Below, piece by piece: positions 48,918 to 58,056 of a stretch of DNA of 64,000 nucleotides. This stretch comes from Pseudomonadota bacterium (lineage in GTDB: Bacteria > Desulfobacterota > Desulfobulbia > Desulfobulbales > Desulfocapsaceae): the NCBI GenBank assembly GCA_023412495.1, contig JAEYNP010000013.1, positions 62,001 to 126,000 of the forward strand. Reading direction: 5' to 3'. Position numbers and translations under genes: made by a program. Position 1 is the stretch's first letter. The number at the start of each line of letters is the position of its first letter. The notes under the pieces are model-generated. The model was given only the letters and a program-made list of their open reading frames with translations, searched no databases and had not been told where the DNA came from.

Positions 48918-49998
48918 AGCGGGCGGCAATCTCGATAAAACCGGTTTCCACCGCCAGAAAGACATCGACCAGCTGCGGATCGAAATGGCGGCCTTTTCCT
49001 TCGACAACGATTTCGCGCGCCCGTTGATGTGAAAACGGCGGTTTGTACACTCTCCTGCTGATCAGGGCATCATAGACATCGGAAAGAGCCATGATTCTGC
49101 CGGAGAGCGGGATCATATCTCCCTTGAGACCCCGCGGATAGCCGGAACCATCCCATTTTTCATGATGGGTATAGGCGATATCCCGGGCATGGGAAAGAAA
49201 CGAAGGCGCGTTTTCCACATCCAGGATGCACTCCGCCTTGAGCAAGGCCTGGTAGCCGATCTCCGCGTGGGTCTTCATTATCGCGAATTCCGCCTCGGTC
49301 AGCCGGCCGGGCTTGAGCAGAATGGAATCTGGCACGCCAACCTTGCCGATATCGTGCAACGGCGCTGACTTGTACAACAGTTCAATGGTCGGTTTATCGA
49401 GCGATGCCCGAGACGGAGCTCCGGCCGCCAGGGTTTCGGCCAACAGACGGACATAACCCCGGGTCCGCAGGATATGGCCGCCGGTTTCGTTGTCCCGGGC
49501 CTCCGCCAGGGTAGCCAGGCTATGGATGGTCACATCCTGGGTGACCATCAATTCATTGGTCCTCCGGCGGACCTTGGCTTCCAGGATCTCGTTCTGCTGC
49601 TCCAGTTCCCGGCTCGCCATAACCAGCAAGAGATGGGTCCGCACTCTGGCGTTGACTTCCGCGACCTCGAAAGGCTTGGTGATGTAATCGATGCCGCCCA
49701 CTTGAAATCCCCTGGTCTTGTTGTCCGTTTCAGCCAGGGCGGAAAGAAAGATCACCGGTATCCGGCAATGGTCCGGGTGTTGCTTCAACCGGCGACAAAC
49801 CTCATAACCGTCCATTCCCGGCATCATGATATCAAGCAGGATCAGATCCGGCGGTTCCTGATCGATCAGCTCAAGGGCGCTCTCCCCATCCATCGCCACC
49901 AGAACCTCGTACTGTTCGCCGAGCACATCAACCAGAATCTCGATATTGGCTTCCGCATCATCGACAAGCAAGATGGTGCATTCGGAGAGGTTCTTCAA
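48901..49998 (-). CDS. HD-GYP response regulator (RpfG-like c-di-GMP phosphodiesterase)
   Basis: A 365-residue protein with an N-terminal receiver (LLVDDAEANIEI, phospho-acceptor Asp in LILLDIMMPGMDG, Lys in YITKPFE), a helical linker, and an HD-GYP domain. The metal and signature residues are in SAPLHDIGKVGVPD, THHEKWDGSGYPRGLKG and MALSDVYDAL. It should hydrolyse cyclic di-GMP when phosphorylated. It is the first gene of an operon with the permuted binding protein and the large phosphorelay kinase, giving a plausible route from periplasmic solute to c-di-GMP level. A TTG start at 49998 with GGAGG eight bases upstream is chosen; a TTG at 50013 is the alternative. Confidence 0.88.
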   Translation of the reverse strand: MKNLSECTILLVDDAEANIEILVDVLGEQYEVLVAMDGESALELIDQEPPDLILLDIMMPGMDGYEVCRRLKQHPDHCRIPVIFLSALAETDNKTRGFQVGGIDYITKPFEVAEVNARVRTHLLLVMASRELEQQNEILEAKVRRRTNELMVTQDVTIHSLATLAEARDNETGGHILRTRGYVRLLAETLAAGAPSRASLDKPTIELLYKSAPLHDIGKVGVPDSILLKPGRLTEAEFAIMKTHAEIGYQALLKAECILDVENAPSFLSHARDIAYTHHEKWDGSGYPRGLKGDMIPLSGRIMALSDVYDALISRRVYKPPFSHQRAREIVVEGKGRHFDPQLVDVFLAVETGFIEIAARYADQD

Positions 49999-50291
49999 TT
50001 GGACGACCTCCAAGCAATGGGATTGCCTATGCAGTTCCGGCAGTCAGGGGTGCTCCGGAAGATCAATTCGTTCACCGAAACTCCATCGAGCCGCCAAGGG
50101 GGGTCGAACGAACGGAGAGTGGAACGTTTGCTGAAGCGGTAAGAAAAGAGAGGGTCAATCCATGGTGTTCGCTTTCGGCCAAGCCCGCAGAGAAGATGCC
50201 ATCCCTTTAAAACCTATGACTATTATCTGGGCGAGCCGATGTGAAAGTCAAATGTATTGTGGAATGTCCGGCATGCCGGCCATCGCTTTCT
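49999..50291. other. Intergenic region upstream of the HD-GYP operon
   Basis: Lies between the HD-GYP gene and the stop of the PAS-sigma-54 activator gene. No repeat or promoter was recognised with confidence. Confidence 0.35.
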
Positions 50292-51707
50292 TCAAACAAT
50301 CTTATACTGCTTGAACTTCCGCACCACCGAAGGCTGACTGATACCCAGCTTCCGGGCGACCTCGCGGGTGGTCCGGCAGCGCCTTTTCGCCTCCAGGAGC
50401 AGTTCCCTTTCGTAGGCCTGCAGCTTGCCGGCCAGGCCATCCCCTTCCCCGCTTGGCCCGGGCAGGATATCGAACCCGCCCTGCCCATCGTCGAGACTCG
50501 CCATGATGAACTCGGTGATCTGGTCGTCATTGGACATCACCACCGCGTTTTCGATGATGTTGCGCAACTCCCGGACATTGCCGGGGAAGCGGTAGTCCTG
50601 CAGGAAGCGCATGGCGCGGGGGCTGATGGTCCTGGCGCAGCTGTAGGTGCGGTTGGCCTCGCTGAGGTAGAAGCGGACGAGGCCGTCGATGTCCTCGCGC
50701 CGCTCCCGCAAGGGCGGAATCTGCAGGATGAAAGAGTTGAGCCGGTAGTAGAGGTCCTGGCGGAAGGATTTTTCGGCGACCAGGGCCTTCAGGTCCTTGT
50801 TGGTGGCGGCGATGGTGGCGCACTCTACTTTGATGGACTTGGTGCCGCCGACCCGGCGAATCTCCTTGTTATCGAGGTATTTCAAGAGCTTGGCCTGCAG
50901 CGGCAGGGGCATGTCGCCGATCTCGTCGAGGAAAAGCGTCCCCCCCTGCGCTAGCTCGAAAAGGCCGATCTTGCCCTTCTCATCGGCGCCGGTGAAGGCC
51001 CCCTTCTCGTAGCCGAAGAGCTCCGCCTCGAGCAGGTTCTCCGGCAGCGCCGCACAGTTGATCTCCACCAGGGGGTGGGTGTTGCGGGAGCTGTTCTTGT
51101 GGATCAACCGGGTGAGCAGACCCTTGCCCGTGCCGGACTCGCCCAGCACGAGGATGTTGGAGGCACCGATGTGGGAGAGCTTCAGGGCCATCTGCAGGAT
51201 GCGCCGCATGGCCGCGCTCTCGGCGACGATATCGTTGCGCTCGAGCTCGAGCAGCTTGATGTCGGTCAGCTCCTGGCGGTACTTTTCCCGGACCTGCTGG
51301 CTCTCCTCGAATTCCTGGCGCAAAGTGTTCAGCTCGGTCATGTCCCGCTCGTTCACCACGATCAGGGCGATCCGGCCGTCCTCGGTCAAGGAGGGCGTGC
51401 CGGTGGAGAGCAGATACTTGCCGGTCTTGGGAATAAACTGCATCACCGTCTGCTTCTTGCCGGTGGTCATGACCCGGGTTGTCACCGAGTGGTCGAAGAC
51501 CTTCCGCGCCACCAGATCCTTGATGTTGTGGCCGATGACATCCGAGGCCCGGATGCCGTTCAAGGTCTCGGAGGCGCGGTTGATGTTGATCACCACCCCC
51601 TTCCCGTCGCACACCCAGATGCCGTCCGACGAAGAATGGAAGATGGTCTCGAACTGCCGGTTCAGGTATTCGTAGGAAAGCTCATCGATATTTTTTGCTG
51701 CGCGCAT
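50292..51707 (-). CDS. PAS-domain sigma-54-dependent transcriptional activator
   Basis: A 471-residue enhancer-binding protein. An N-terminal PAS domain (about 15-125, IFHSSSDGIWVCDGKGVVIN) is followed by a short coiled linker and an AAA+ domain with Walker A GESGTGKG, contact loop GAFTGA and Walker B GTLFLDEIGD. The C-terminal helix-turn-helix REVARKLGISQPSVVRKFKQ resembles TyrR. The PAS domain replaces a receiver, so activation is by a ligand or redox signal rather than phosphorylation. Relatives with this layout often control amino-acid or amine catabolism. The sigma-54 candidates at 7805 and 13581 are possible targets. GGAGGTG precedes the ATG. Confidence 0.9.
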   Translation of the reverse strand: MRAAKNIDELSYEYLNRQFETIFHSSSDGIWVCDGKGVVININRASETLNGIRASDVIGHNIKDLVARKVFDHSVTTRVMTTGKKQTVMQFIPKTGKYLLSTGTPSLTEDGRIALIVVNERDMTELNTLRQEFEESQQVREKYRQELTDIKLLELERNDIVAESAAMRRILQMALKLSHIGASNILVLGESGTGKGLLTRLIHKNSSRNTHPLVEINCAALPENLLEAELFGYEKGAFTGADEKGKIGLFELAQGGTLFLDEIGDMPLPLQAKLLKYLDNKEIRRVGGTKSIKVECATIAATNKDLKALVAEKSFRQDLYYRLNSFILQIPPLRERREDIDGLVRFYLSEANRTYSCARTISPRAMRFLQDYRFPGNVRELRNIIENAVVMSNDDQITEFIMASLDDGQGGFDILPGPSGEGDGLAGKLQAYERELLLEAKRRCRTTREVARKLGISQPSVVRKFKQYKIV

Positions 51708-51929
51708 TTCGGCACCTCCGCCTTGTGTCCCATTCGAGCCGGTATCCGTTCAAGCTTCATCCTCGGACGCCTGATCTTACCCGATTCCACCAAAATCAAG
51801 CAATATTCATGCCCTGTCTCAAAGCATTACGGCAGGCTCACACGATTAAAGGCCAAGAGCATTGGCGTGCGCCGGACTGGTCAACCGCTTGTCCTATGCC
51901 CCAGACCAAAGATCTAGCGGGCTTCCTTG

Positions 51930-52629
51930 ATTGTGACGCTTTTCACGGTGTGGCGGAAACCTGCCGCTTGACAGCCAGCAAGGTCAGGAATTCCTTGACA
52001 TCGACTGCCGAAAGAGATTCCGGCGGCTTGCTCCGGGTAAAAGCCTGAAAGTGCCGTAGCCATTGCCGATACGTTCAGGGTCTTCTGGGAATAGTGCCGC
52101 ACGCGAATTTCATCTTCGAGACGGGTATATTCCAAGCACCATGAGACGCCGGATTGTTGTCGCACCATTCCTGCAGCATCATGTGCCCAAGAGGCGAGCC
52201 AGGAGAGTCTTGGAATTTTTCGACCGGACAATTGCCTTAGTGGGACATGACGTGGTTATCGTCGCAGGTCCGACCTGTGATATCAGCCTTTCGCCGCCTT
52301 GAATGGGCATACCGCCTTCGGCAACCTCGATCTGCCCAAGGGAAGAAGCAGGCAAGGAGACGGACGCTCCTTGCCATGAATGAGATCGTAATACATTGAA
52401 ACGGCATGTGATGCCTGTCGTTGCTGCATTTCGCCTTGTCTTTTTTTCCCGGATTTATGCAGAAAAGCGTCAAGGCTCTCGCGCGTAGTGGTTCGACATT
52501 GTATTTGGCACAAAAATCCAGATAGAAACGCAGCCACTTTTTGTAATATATGTGGTACCTGCCTGGAATGTCTTTTTCAGAAAGAAACTCCTCGAAACGT
52601 GCCAGTAACACTGTGGGAATTGGGATCAT
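51930..52629 (-). pseudogene. Degraded integron-type tyrosine recombinase (integrase) remnant
   Basis: Three frames together give recognisable N-terminal integron-integrase sequence: LLARFEEFLSEKDIPGRYHI and KKWLRFYLDFCAKYN from 52629 downward; then, in another frame, ESLDAFLHKS and QASHAVSMYYDLIHGKE; then LEDEIRVRHYSQKTLNV (about 52110-52135) and, after a further shift, YRQWLRHFQAFTRSKPPESL and SAVDVKEFLTLLAVKRQVSA. The sequence stops there: the catalytic C-terminal domain with the Arg-His-Arg-Tyr residues is missing. It is therefore inactive. It points away from the accessory genes that begin at 52871, the normal arrangement of intI and its cassette array. Confidence 0.8.
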
Positions 52630-52870
52630 CAGGAATTCTCCAGAAGCGGACTATTCTTCCTACTGGGGTTTTATACAGAAAAGCAGTAGTAAAATCTTAT
52701 CAGTTTTTTCAATGACAATTTCACGAAATATTAGTAATCTGCTACTATTTCATGGCTCACCTCTGAAGCGTCATTGATTACCGACCTGAAAAAATCATCT
52801 CGCTTGCTTCTTATTCGGGATGATATCCAGGTCAGCAGAATAACTTGTTATATTCGATGAGGTAACAATC
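52630..52870. other. Region between integrase remnant and first cassette-like gene
   Basis: In an intact integron this interval would hold attI and the cassette promoter. It is AT-rich; a GTTATAT sequence at about 52848 could be a remnant recombination core, but no convincing attI was identified. Confidence 0.35.
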
Positions 52871-53479
52871 ATGTTATTTGGTTTGTCTTATTCCGCATGG
52901 CATAATATTTCGAGTATTGTATCGATCATCAGTGTTGTAATTGCGTTGTTGGGGAGTGTTGGCGTTTATTATTTTGGAAACAAAATTAAACAATTAGATG
53001 ATATAAAGATAGCAACATTAAATTCTAACTTAGAAGCCAAAAGTGCTATAATTTCAGAACTTGAATCCATCGAACAGCAAAGAAAAATTGATACAAATGA
53101 ACTTGAAATAGTTAAGAACACACCTCCAAGTATTATCCCATCACTAGTTTTAGACAAGAATAAAGATCTTTACTTAATCATGGATTTTCAAAATGAAGTA
53201 CCTGTTTTATTTAGATATTCTGTACATGAACTTAGTGGCCGTATTGTAGGAGGTGTTACACTGAGTCATTCAACTTTATATCCAAAAGTCCCAACATATA
53301 AACATAAGCATGGAAATATTACCAACTTTAAGATTCCTCAAGACAAACCTGTAAAAATAGAACTCAGTTTTGAGTATTATTCGATATATTTCGACGAAAC
53401 ACAAAATAGAAAATTGGCAAAAAAGGTTGTTAAAGATTATTTACTTAATCCTTTAGAAAACACTCTAAAAGAAATATAA
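52871..53479 (+). CDS. Membrane-anchored coiled-coil protein, cassette-type, unknown function
   Basis: A 202-residue protein encoded by strikingly AT-rich DNA compared with the rest of the window. An N-terminal membrane helix (about 12-35, VSIISVVIALLGSVGVYYF) leads into a coiled coil (about 36-75) and a beta-rich domain (about 85-175). No family was recognised. GAGGTAACAATC gives a good ribosome-binding site. It is the first gene after the integrase remnant and is followed 35 bases later by an attC site, so it is a bona fide integron-cassette candidate. Confidence 0.75.
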   Translation: MLFGLSYSAWHNISSIVSIISVVIALLGSVGVYYFGNKIKQLDDIKIATLNSNLEAKSAIISELESIEQQRKIDTNELEIVKNTPPSIIPSLVLDKNKDLYLIMDFQNEVPVLFRYSVHELSGRIVGGVTLSHSTLYPKVPTYKHKHGNITNFKIPQDKPVKIELSFEYYSIYFDETQNRKLAKKVVKDYLLNPLENTLKEI

Positions 53480-53514
53480 ATAATTGCGTATAAACAATAA
53501 AGATAAAGAAAACT

Positions 53515-53599
53515 ATATAACAAATCGCTTAAAACACTACGGCCTTATGGCCTCCGTTCGGACCCGCGTGATCGCAGGCCGTTTAGCTTAACGTTAGAA
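53515..53599 (+). other. Integron attC recombination site
   Basis: Starts TATAACAAATCGCTTAAAAC (R''/L'' side) and ends GTTTAGCTTAACGTTAGAA (L'/R' side; core GTTAGAA). Complementary central blocks ACGGCC and GGCCGT and an inner GGCCTTATGGCC hairpin complete it. This closely matches the common chromosomal-integron attC form AACAAATCGCT...TTAGCTCAACGTTAG. It lies directly after the gene at 52871-53479. Confidence 0.8.
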
Positions 53600-53682
53600 A
53601 AACCATTTGATCTACAATGGCAAATTTTCCTGGTCCCTCTCATCTTACTTTAGGTTAAAAAACAATAGGTCTAAGAATTCCA

Positions 53683-54675
53683 ATGGCTCTTTTTCGCTGT
53701 AATAAATGCGGTCATCTCCGAGAAGTGACCAATGAATATATCGGCAAATCTGTCAAATGTCCTCGCTGTACCCAGATTACGCCCATTCACGACACGACTG
53801 CTTTTGTGGAAAAACTTCTGGAGAAGTATTTTGCTCAAAGGAAAGAACTGCAGAAATTACAGCAAGAATGCTGTGTTATCGAGGAAATATACGATGGCGA
53901 TACTCCCCGACCCTCCTTTAATGACATTAATCTCTTCAATACGACAGCTTTAGCAGAAAGTGGGCAATATGAACCAATAGTCGAATGGTTCAAGAAGCAG
54001 AAGGTAAAAATTGAAGTAGATCCACGACATCTTGATACCACTGGATTTTTTGATGAGGTTGCAGCAGCAATTGGCAATAATTATAACATGTTGAAAGATA
54101 TCATCGAAAAAATTAAACGAACCCAGAAAAAGGGGTATCAGAACATTAGTATCTCTCTCGCTAAGAAAAGCCAAAAGGAAACCAAAGAAATCATCGAGTT
54201 CTGTCAGAAGTTGTATGAATATTCTTTTGTTGCCAAATACTTTTATCAAAAACAAGAGAAAATCATTCGATTAGCACTTCAGACAGTTCCGACGATTGCT
54301 CAATTTTTCAATGGAGGGTGGTTTGAATGGTTTGTCTTTATTAAGCTTACGGAATTTCTACGAGACAAACAGCGTAATTTTTCCTGCTTACGCAATTTCT
54401 CCGTAATTTTTACGAATGAGGATTTTCACGAGTTGGATGTGTTTTTTCTACTGGACGGCCGACTGCCAATCTGTATTGAATGTAAGACTGGAGAATTTCG
54501 TCAAGATATAGAAAAGTATTTGAAATTACGTAAAAGGGTACACATGGAGAGGTCAAACTTTCTGCTTTGCGTGGTTGGTTTGAGCCTGGAACAGGCCCAG
54601 GGATTGAGTAGCATGTACGATTTGACGTTTGTAAATGAACAGAATTTTCTCGAACACGTTGGAAAGCTAATTTAA
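53683..54675 (+). CDS. Zinc-ribbon plus PD-(D/E)XK nuclease-like protein
   Basis: A 330-residue protein. The N-terminus is a zinc ribbon with CNKCGH and CPRCTQ (CX2C pairs, about residues 5-28). The central region is helical. The C-terminal domain has ELDVFFLLDGRLPICIECKT, the D...ExK signature of PD-(D/E)XK nucleases, in a setting like Card1/DUF1887 proteins (late segment MERSNFLLCVVGL). It may cleave DNA or RNA; a defence role is a guess from the nuclease fold and integron setting. AT-rich, with a weak ribosome-binding site. It lies just downstream of the attC site. Confidence 0.65.
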   Translation: MALFRCNKCGHLREVTNEYIGKSVKCPRCTQITPIHDTTAFVEKLLEKYFAQRKELQKLQQECCVIEEIYDGDTPRPSFNDINLFNTTALAESGQYEPIVEWFKKQKVKIEVDPRHLDTTGFFDEVAAAIGNNYNMLKDIIEKIKRTQKKGYQNISISLAKKSQKETKEIIEFCQKLYEYSFVAKYFYQKQEKIIRLALQTVPTIAQFFNGGWFEWFVFIKLTEFLRDKQRNFSCLRNFSVIFTNEDFHELDVFFLLDGRLPICIECKTGEFRQDIEKYLKLRKRVHMERSNFLLCVVGLSLEQAQGLSSMYDLTFVNEQNFLEHVGKLI

Positions 54676-55135
54676 ATAAATGCGAGAGATCTGTCTATTC
54701 TTCCATTTGCAGGTAACGGCAGTAACATGAAATATCTTGAATATATAATCGTCACAACTGAAGAAGGTAAAGAAATGAAGATAGACTGGCCCGAAAAATC
54801 CTTTTTTGATATGACCGGGGGTAAAATTACAGGAGGATAAAGCTTCAAATAAAAAAGGATAAGAATACCAACAAGTGGAACGTAGTAAAAATAGCAGGTG
54901 AATCAAATAGTAGATAAAGGGGAAAAATGTTAAGGGAGCGCATAATGCTTTCACTCTTTTGTCAAAACCGTTTTGGGGAGTTTCGGGGACAAAAGATCCG
55001 TTCGCAATCCCGAGCATCTTTTCTCCAGGGTAACTTTATAATGCTCTCAATTTCCTTTATTAAGGCAAAGCAAATTTCATTCTGGAATTAACTGTGAGAA
55101 AGCTGTGAGAAAAACTCAATACACGGAGAAGAAAA
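54676..55135. other. AT-rich intergenic stretch between cassette-like genes
   Basis: No attC with recognisable R'/R'' cores was seen. The only frame worth noting is the 37-codon one at 54727-54840. Confidence 0.4.
54727..54840 (+). CDS. Possible 37-residue peptide
   Basis: A short frame encoding MKYLEYIIVTTEEGKEMK followed by IDWPEKSFFDMTGGKITGG. The residue pattern is protein-like, but there is no clear ribosome-binding site and no recognised family. It could be a fragment of a larger decayed gene. Confidence 0.25.
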   Translation: MKYLEYIIVTTEEGKEMKIDWPEKSFFDMTGGKITGG

Positions 55136-55789
55136 ATGTCGAAACATTTTTTGCTTTATTCTTTATTGGCTTTATGCATTTCAGGATTGTGCTCAGGATG
55201 TGCAGTGGGGCAAAAGTATAATTATGCTATTGTTGGCGATCTCACTGCCTCTGGAAGTAAATCACTTGCAATTGCAACCCACGATCAGCGTCCTTATATA
55301 TTGTCTAGTGAGAAAAGCCCTGACTATGTTGGTAAAATGAGAGGTGGCTACGGAAATCCGTTTGATGTCGGAACGGAAAGTGGCAAGCCAATGTCAGATG
55401 ATATGAGCCAATCTATATCTTCATCGCTATCAAAAAAAGGCTTCAAAACAGTTTTGATCCCTACCTTGCCTAAGGATAGTTCAGAAGCCATAATGGAAAA
55501 ACTTAAAAACACTCAAACTGACGGTTTAATCTTGTTAACTGTTTATGAATGGAAAAGCGATTTTGCTGGATTCGGTGTTTTTAAGTCATGGTTGGATTAC
55601 AACGCTACTCTCACGGTTTTCGATAATAATGGAAAATCTCTTGCCGAAGCAAAGATTGGAGGCTCAGACGAGTTGGGAAACAGTATGGAACCGGTTAGCC
55701 ATTCGAAAAAAGCTGTACCCAAGGGAGTTAAGAAAAAAATTGAAGAACTTCTTAATGATTCGGACGTTGTTAAATCATTACAGCAATGA
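55136..55789 (+). CDS. Lipoprotein of unknown function
   Basis: A 217-residue protein with a lipoprotein signal peptide ending in the lipobox LCSGC (lipidated Cys at about residue 22). The mature part is an alpha/beta domain with SLAIATHDQRPYIL, ALSKKGFKTVLIPTLP-type segment (here SLSKKGFKTVLIPTLP) and GLILLTVYEWKSDF, giving it a periplasmic-lipoprotein look. No family was recognised. GGAGAAG precedes the ATG. AT-rich like its neighbours, within the integron-associated region. Confidence 0.75.
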   Translation: MSKHFLLYSLLALCISGLCSGCAVGQKYNYAIVGDLTASGSKSLAIATHDQRPYILSSEKSPDYVGKMRGGYGNPFDVGTESGKPMSDDMSQSISSSLSKKGFKTVLIPTLPKDSSEAIMEKLKNTQTDGLILLTVYEWKSDFAGFGVFKSWLDYNATLTVFDNNGKSLAEAKIGGSDELGNSMEPVSHSKKAVPKGVKKKIEELLNDSDVVKSLQQ

Positions 55790-55873
55790 CTCAAAAAGAC
55801 AATCAGATTGTCGAGTTAGGGCAAGTACAGGGACACCAGGCTAATTTGGACTGTGGCTTCCAACATACCTGCA

Positions 55874-55905
55874 AAAATGGGGTCAAATCTTTATCCTTGA
55901 CAAAG
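55874..55905 (+). repeat. Single GGGGTCAAATCTTTATCC repeat unit
   Basis: AATGGGGTCAAATCTTTATC followed by CTTGACAAAG, the same sequence as the third unit at 20327-20357. It lies just before the broken DUF6765 gene. Confidence 0.75.
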
Positions 55906-55979
55906 AAGGCAAGGAGTAAACATTCAACTTAAATTTTAAGGCCGATCCTGAACTTATTCTTCGAACGGAGGGCTGCATT

Positions 55980-56965
55980 ATGGACATAGAGTTCCATTAC
56001 CACATCACCTATATCCTGAGTCGGAAAGCAGGATTCGAACCAGGTGATGCGTATACCATTGCCTATGCCAGCCAGTATACCGACGACAACACCTACAAGT
56101 ATTTTGTGAATTTCCTGGATGGCTGCCACTTTATCAACGAGATATCCCAGACGCTCGACATCACCAAACCGTCCGATACGCGCATCAAGATATATCCGCT
56201 TTTCCACTTCGTACCGGGTGGCGAGGAGGCGGAAGACACATGCAGTCTCAATTGCGGGCGGGAGAAATGCATGGCCGCTGTGCAAGACAGTGAAAACGCC
56301 CGAATCCTGCTGGAAGATGCCCTGGATTCGGGAGATCTTTACCGAATCGGGATTGCTGTTCATGCTATGCCGATACGTGGTCGCATCAGAATTTCCTGGG
56401 ATATAAATGCAAGGCCAATGGAATGAAAGGCTGGGGAAAGCTGGTGCCCAACATTGGGCATGCGGATTTCCTGCACGAGCCTGATACCATCCATAATGAG
56501 TGGCGCGACACCCGATTGAAGAATAGCATTCAGACGATCAATAACGATGACCGCTTTATTGATGCTGCCAAGCACATTTTTATTGCTCTGCACTGCCACA
56601 AGAATCCCGGAATCAGCAAGACCCGGGCAGCTTCTGAATGGGAGAGGCTTCAAATCGAGATTCAACTCAGGGATGCGATGGATGACTCCTATTTCCTGGG
56701 AAAGGACGAAAGAGCACGCATCCTGGCCTATCAGAAGATCTGCAGTGAGTTGAAGCTGCCGCAATATCAGTATGATTCCAACGCCTGGCGACGTGCGGCG
56801 GTGGACAAGAGGCCCTTTGAATCGGATCTGTTCGACCGCTATTGGGCCAAGCCGCACTTCAAAGACTCACCGTGGTACCGATTTCAGCTGGCGGTTGTGG
56901 CCCATCGGGATCTGGCACTGAGAACGTTTTCTCCGCTTTTTGCAAAAGCGGGTTTCCCCGTTTGA
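55980..56965 (+). pseudogene. DUF6765 family gene with a frameshift
   Basis: The first frame (55980 to about 56363) encodes MDIEFHYHITYILSRKAGFE and continues to GIAVHA. The protein then continues in the -1 frame as YADTWSHQNFLGYKCKANG and on through MKGWGKLVPNIGHADFLHEP to the stop at 56965. Reading GTTCATGC-TATGCC, one base is missing at about 56364-56366. Joined, the product is about 328 residues, in line with DUF6765 proteins of unknown function. There is no slippery heptamer, so mutation or sequencing error is more likely than programmed frameshifting. Confidence 0.75.
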
Positions 56966-57006
56966 ACGGTCCTGTCAGAATCGGAGTTGCGGAAAAGAGA
57001 CTTCAT

Positions 57007-57426
57007 ATGGACCTTCCCGAGATTCGTGAGATCATCACTACCGAACGTGCCCTTGGACTGTGCCGGCATTTCGGTCTGGACTACCTCGTCTCTCGCATCG
57101 AGGTGGACCCCGATCAATTCGAAGACTGGGAATTCGACGGGTGCTCCTGTCTGCCGGACCAGGTCCTGGGTTTTTTCACCGGTTGCAAATGGCGGGACAT
57201 TACCTACAAGTGCTGTCTCCCGCACGATCTCTGCTATGCCTATGGCGAACCGGGAAACCATGCCGAAAGGGAGCGGGTGGATGTCAAGTTTTTCAGCGAT
57301 CTGGTGACCAAGGCGGGTATGAAGACGTGGTTGGCGTACTCTTTTCTGGCCGTTGCCCGGATTGGCGGACCTGAGGAATTCGGCTTCTCCTTTTCATGGG
57401 GCTTTGCAAGGAAGGGAAATCAATGA
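57007..57426 (+). CDS. Phospholipase A2-like protein
   Basis: A 139-residue protein containing KCCLPHDLCYAYG, the CCxxHDxCY catalytic signature of secreted phospholipase A2 (His-Asp pair), preceded by CSCLPDQVLGFFTGCKW, which supplies further cysteines. No signal peptide is evident. A bacterial PLA2-like role in phospholipid hydrolysis is plausible but unproven; the canonical calcium loop is not obvious. It lies 42 bases after the broken DUF6765 gene. The ATG at 57007 is preceded by GGAAAAGAGA; a longer in-frame start at 56842 overlaps the previous gene and is rejected. Confidence 0.65.
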   Translation: MDLPEIREIITTERALGLCRHFGLDYLVSRIEVDPDQFEDWEFDGCSCLPDQVLGFFTGCKWRDITYKCCLPHDLCYAYGEPGNHAERERVDVKFFSDLVTKAGMKTWLAYSFLAVARIGGPEEFGFSFSWGFARKGNQ

Positions 57427-57450
57427 GCTTTTCTGCGCCAGCCACCAAAC

Positions 57451-57484
57451 CATTCTGCGGACAAGCCGCAGATGTTTTCGTTCG
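57451..57484 (+). repeat. 34-bp repeated segment at a gene start, copy 1
   Basis: CATTCTGCGGACAAGCCGCA followed by GATGTTTTCGTTC; the second copy is at 60106-60139. It holds a TCTGCGG/CCGCAGA hairpin and includes the first codons of the acetyltransferase gene. Confidence 0.6.
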
Positions 57485-58056
57485 TCCCGATCGTGAAAAT
57501 CGAAACTGAGAGACTGATTCTACGTCCTTTTCGCGAGGAGGACCTCGACGATGAATTCAGCATCGTGGGTGATTCTGAAACGATGTCCTTTTACCCGCGA
57601 GCTTTCTCGAAAGAGGAAGTCGCCGAAATCATTGCAGAGAACATCCGGACATTTGAAACCTCAGGCTATGGTCTGTTCGCGGTGGTGGACAAACACTCCT
57701 GCGAGTATGTCGGGGACTGCGGGATAACAATCCAGGTCATTGATGGAGAGGAAGAGTTCGAGGTCGGATACAGAATCCGAAAAGAATATTGGGGCCAGGG
57801 TCTTGCGCCTGAGGCAGCACGCGCAATGGTAGAGTATGGTTTTAAGAAACTCAGACTGAAAAGACTCTGCAGCTATATGGCGAAGGAGCATCATCAATCT
57901 AGAAGGACAGCAGAGAAAGCAGGCATGACCCTCCAGAAGGAATACCGAAACTCTAGAAACCGGGATATTCTGACTACGGTCTATGTAATACACAACAAGG
58001 ACGAACAAGTCGCTTCTCACAACTCCGGTCAGCGCTCCGCGCAGAACTCCGCGTGA
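57472..58056 (+). CDS. GNAT acetyltransferase, RimJ/RimL type
   Basis: A 194-residue N-acetyltransferase with ETERLILRPFREEDLD at the start, the acetyl-CoA-binding segment YWGQGLAPEAARAMVEYGF and the late RRTAEKAGMTLQKEY. The substrate could be a protein N-terminus or a small amine. The last 18 or so residues (EQVASHNSGQRSAQNSA) are encoded by a degenerate attC site and are probably not native to the family. The first codons lie within a repeated 34-bp segment, and there is no good ribosome-binding site, so a start at the MFSF or a later codon is uncertain. Confidence 0.8.
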   Translation: MFSFVPIVKIETERLILRPFREEDLDDEFSIVGDSETMSFYPRAFSKEEVAEIIAENIRTFETSGYGLFAVVDKHSCEYVGDCGITIQVIDGEEEFEVGYRIRKEYWGQGLAPEAARAMVEYGFKKLRLKRLCSYMAKEHHQSRRTAEKAGMTLQKEYRNSRNRDILTTVYVIHNKDEQVASHNSGQRSAQNSA

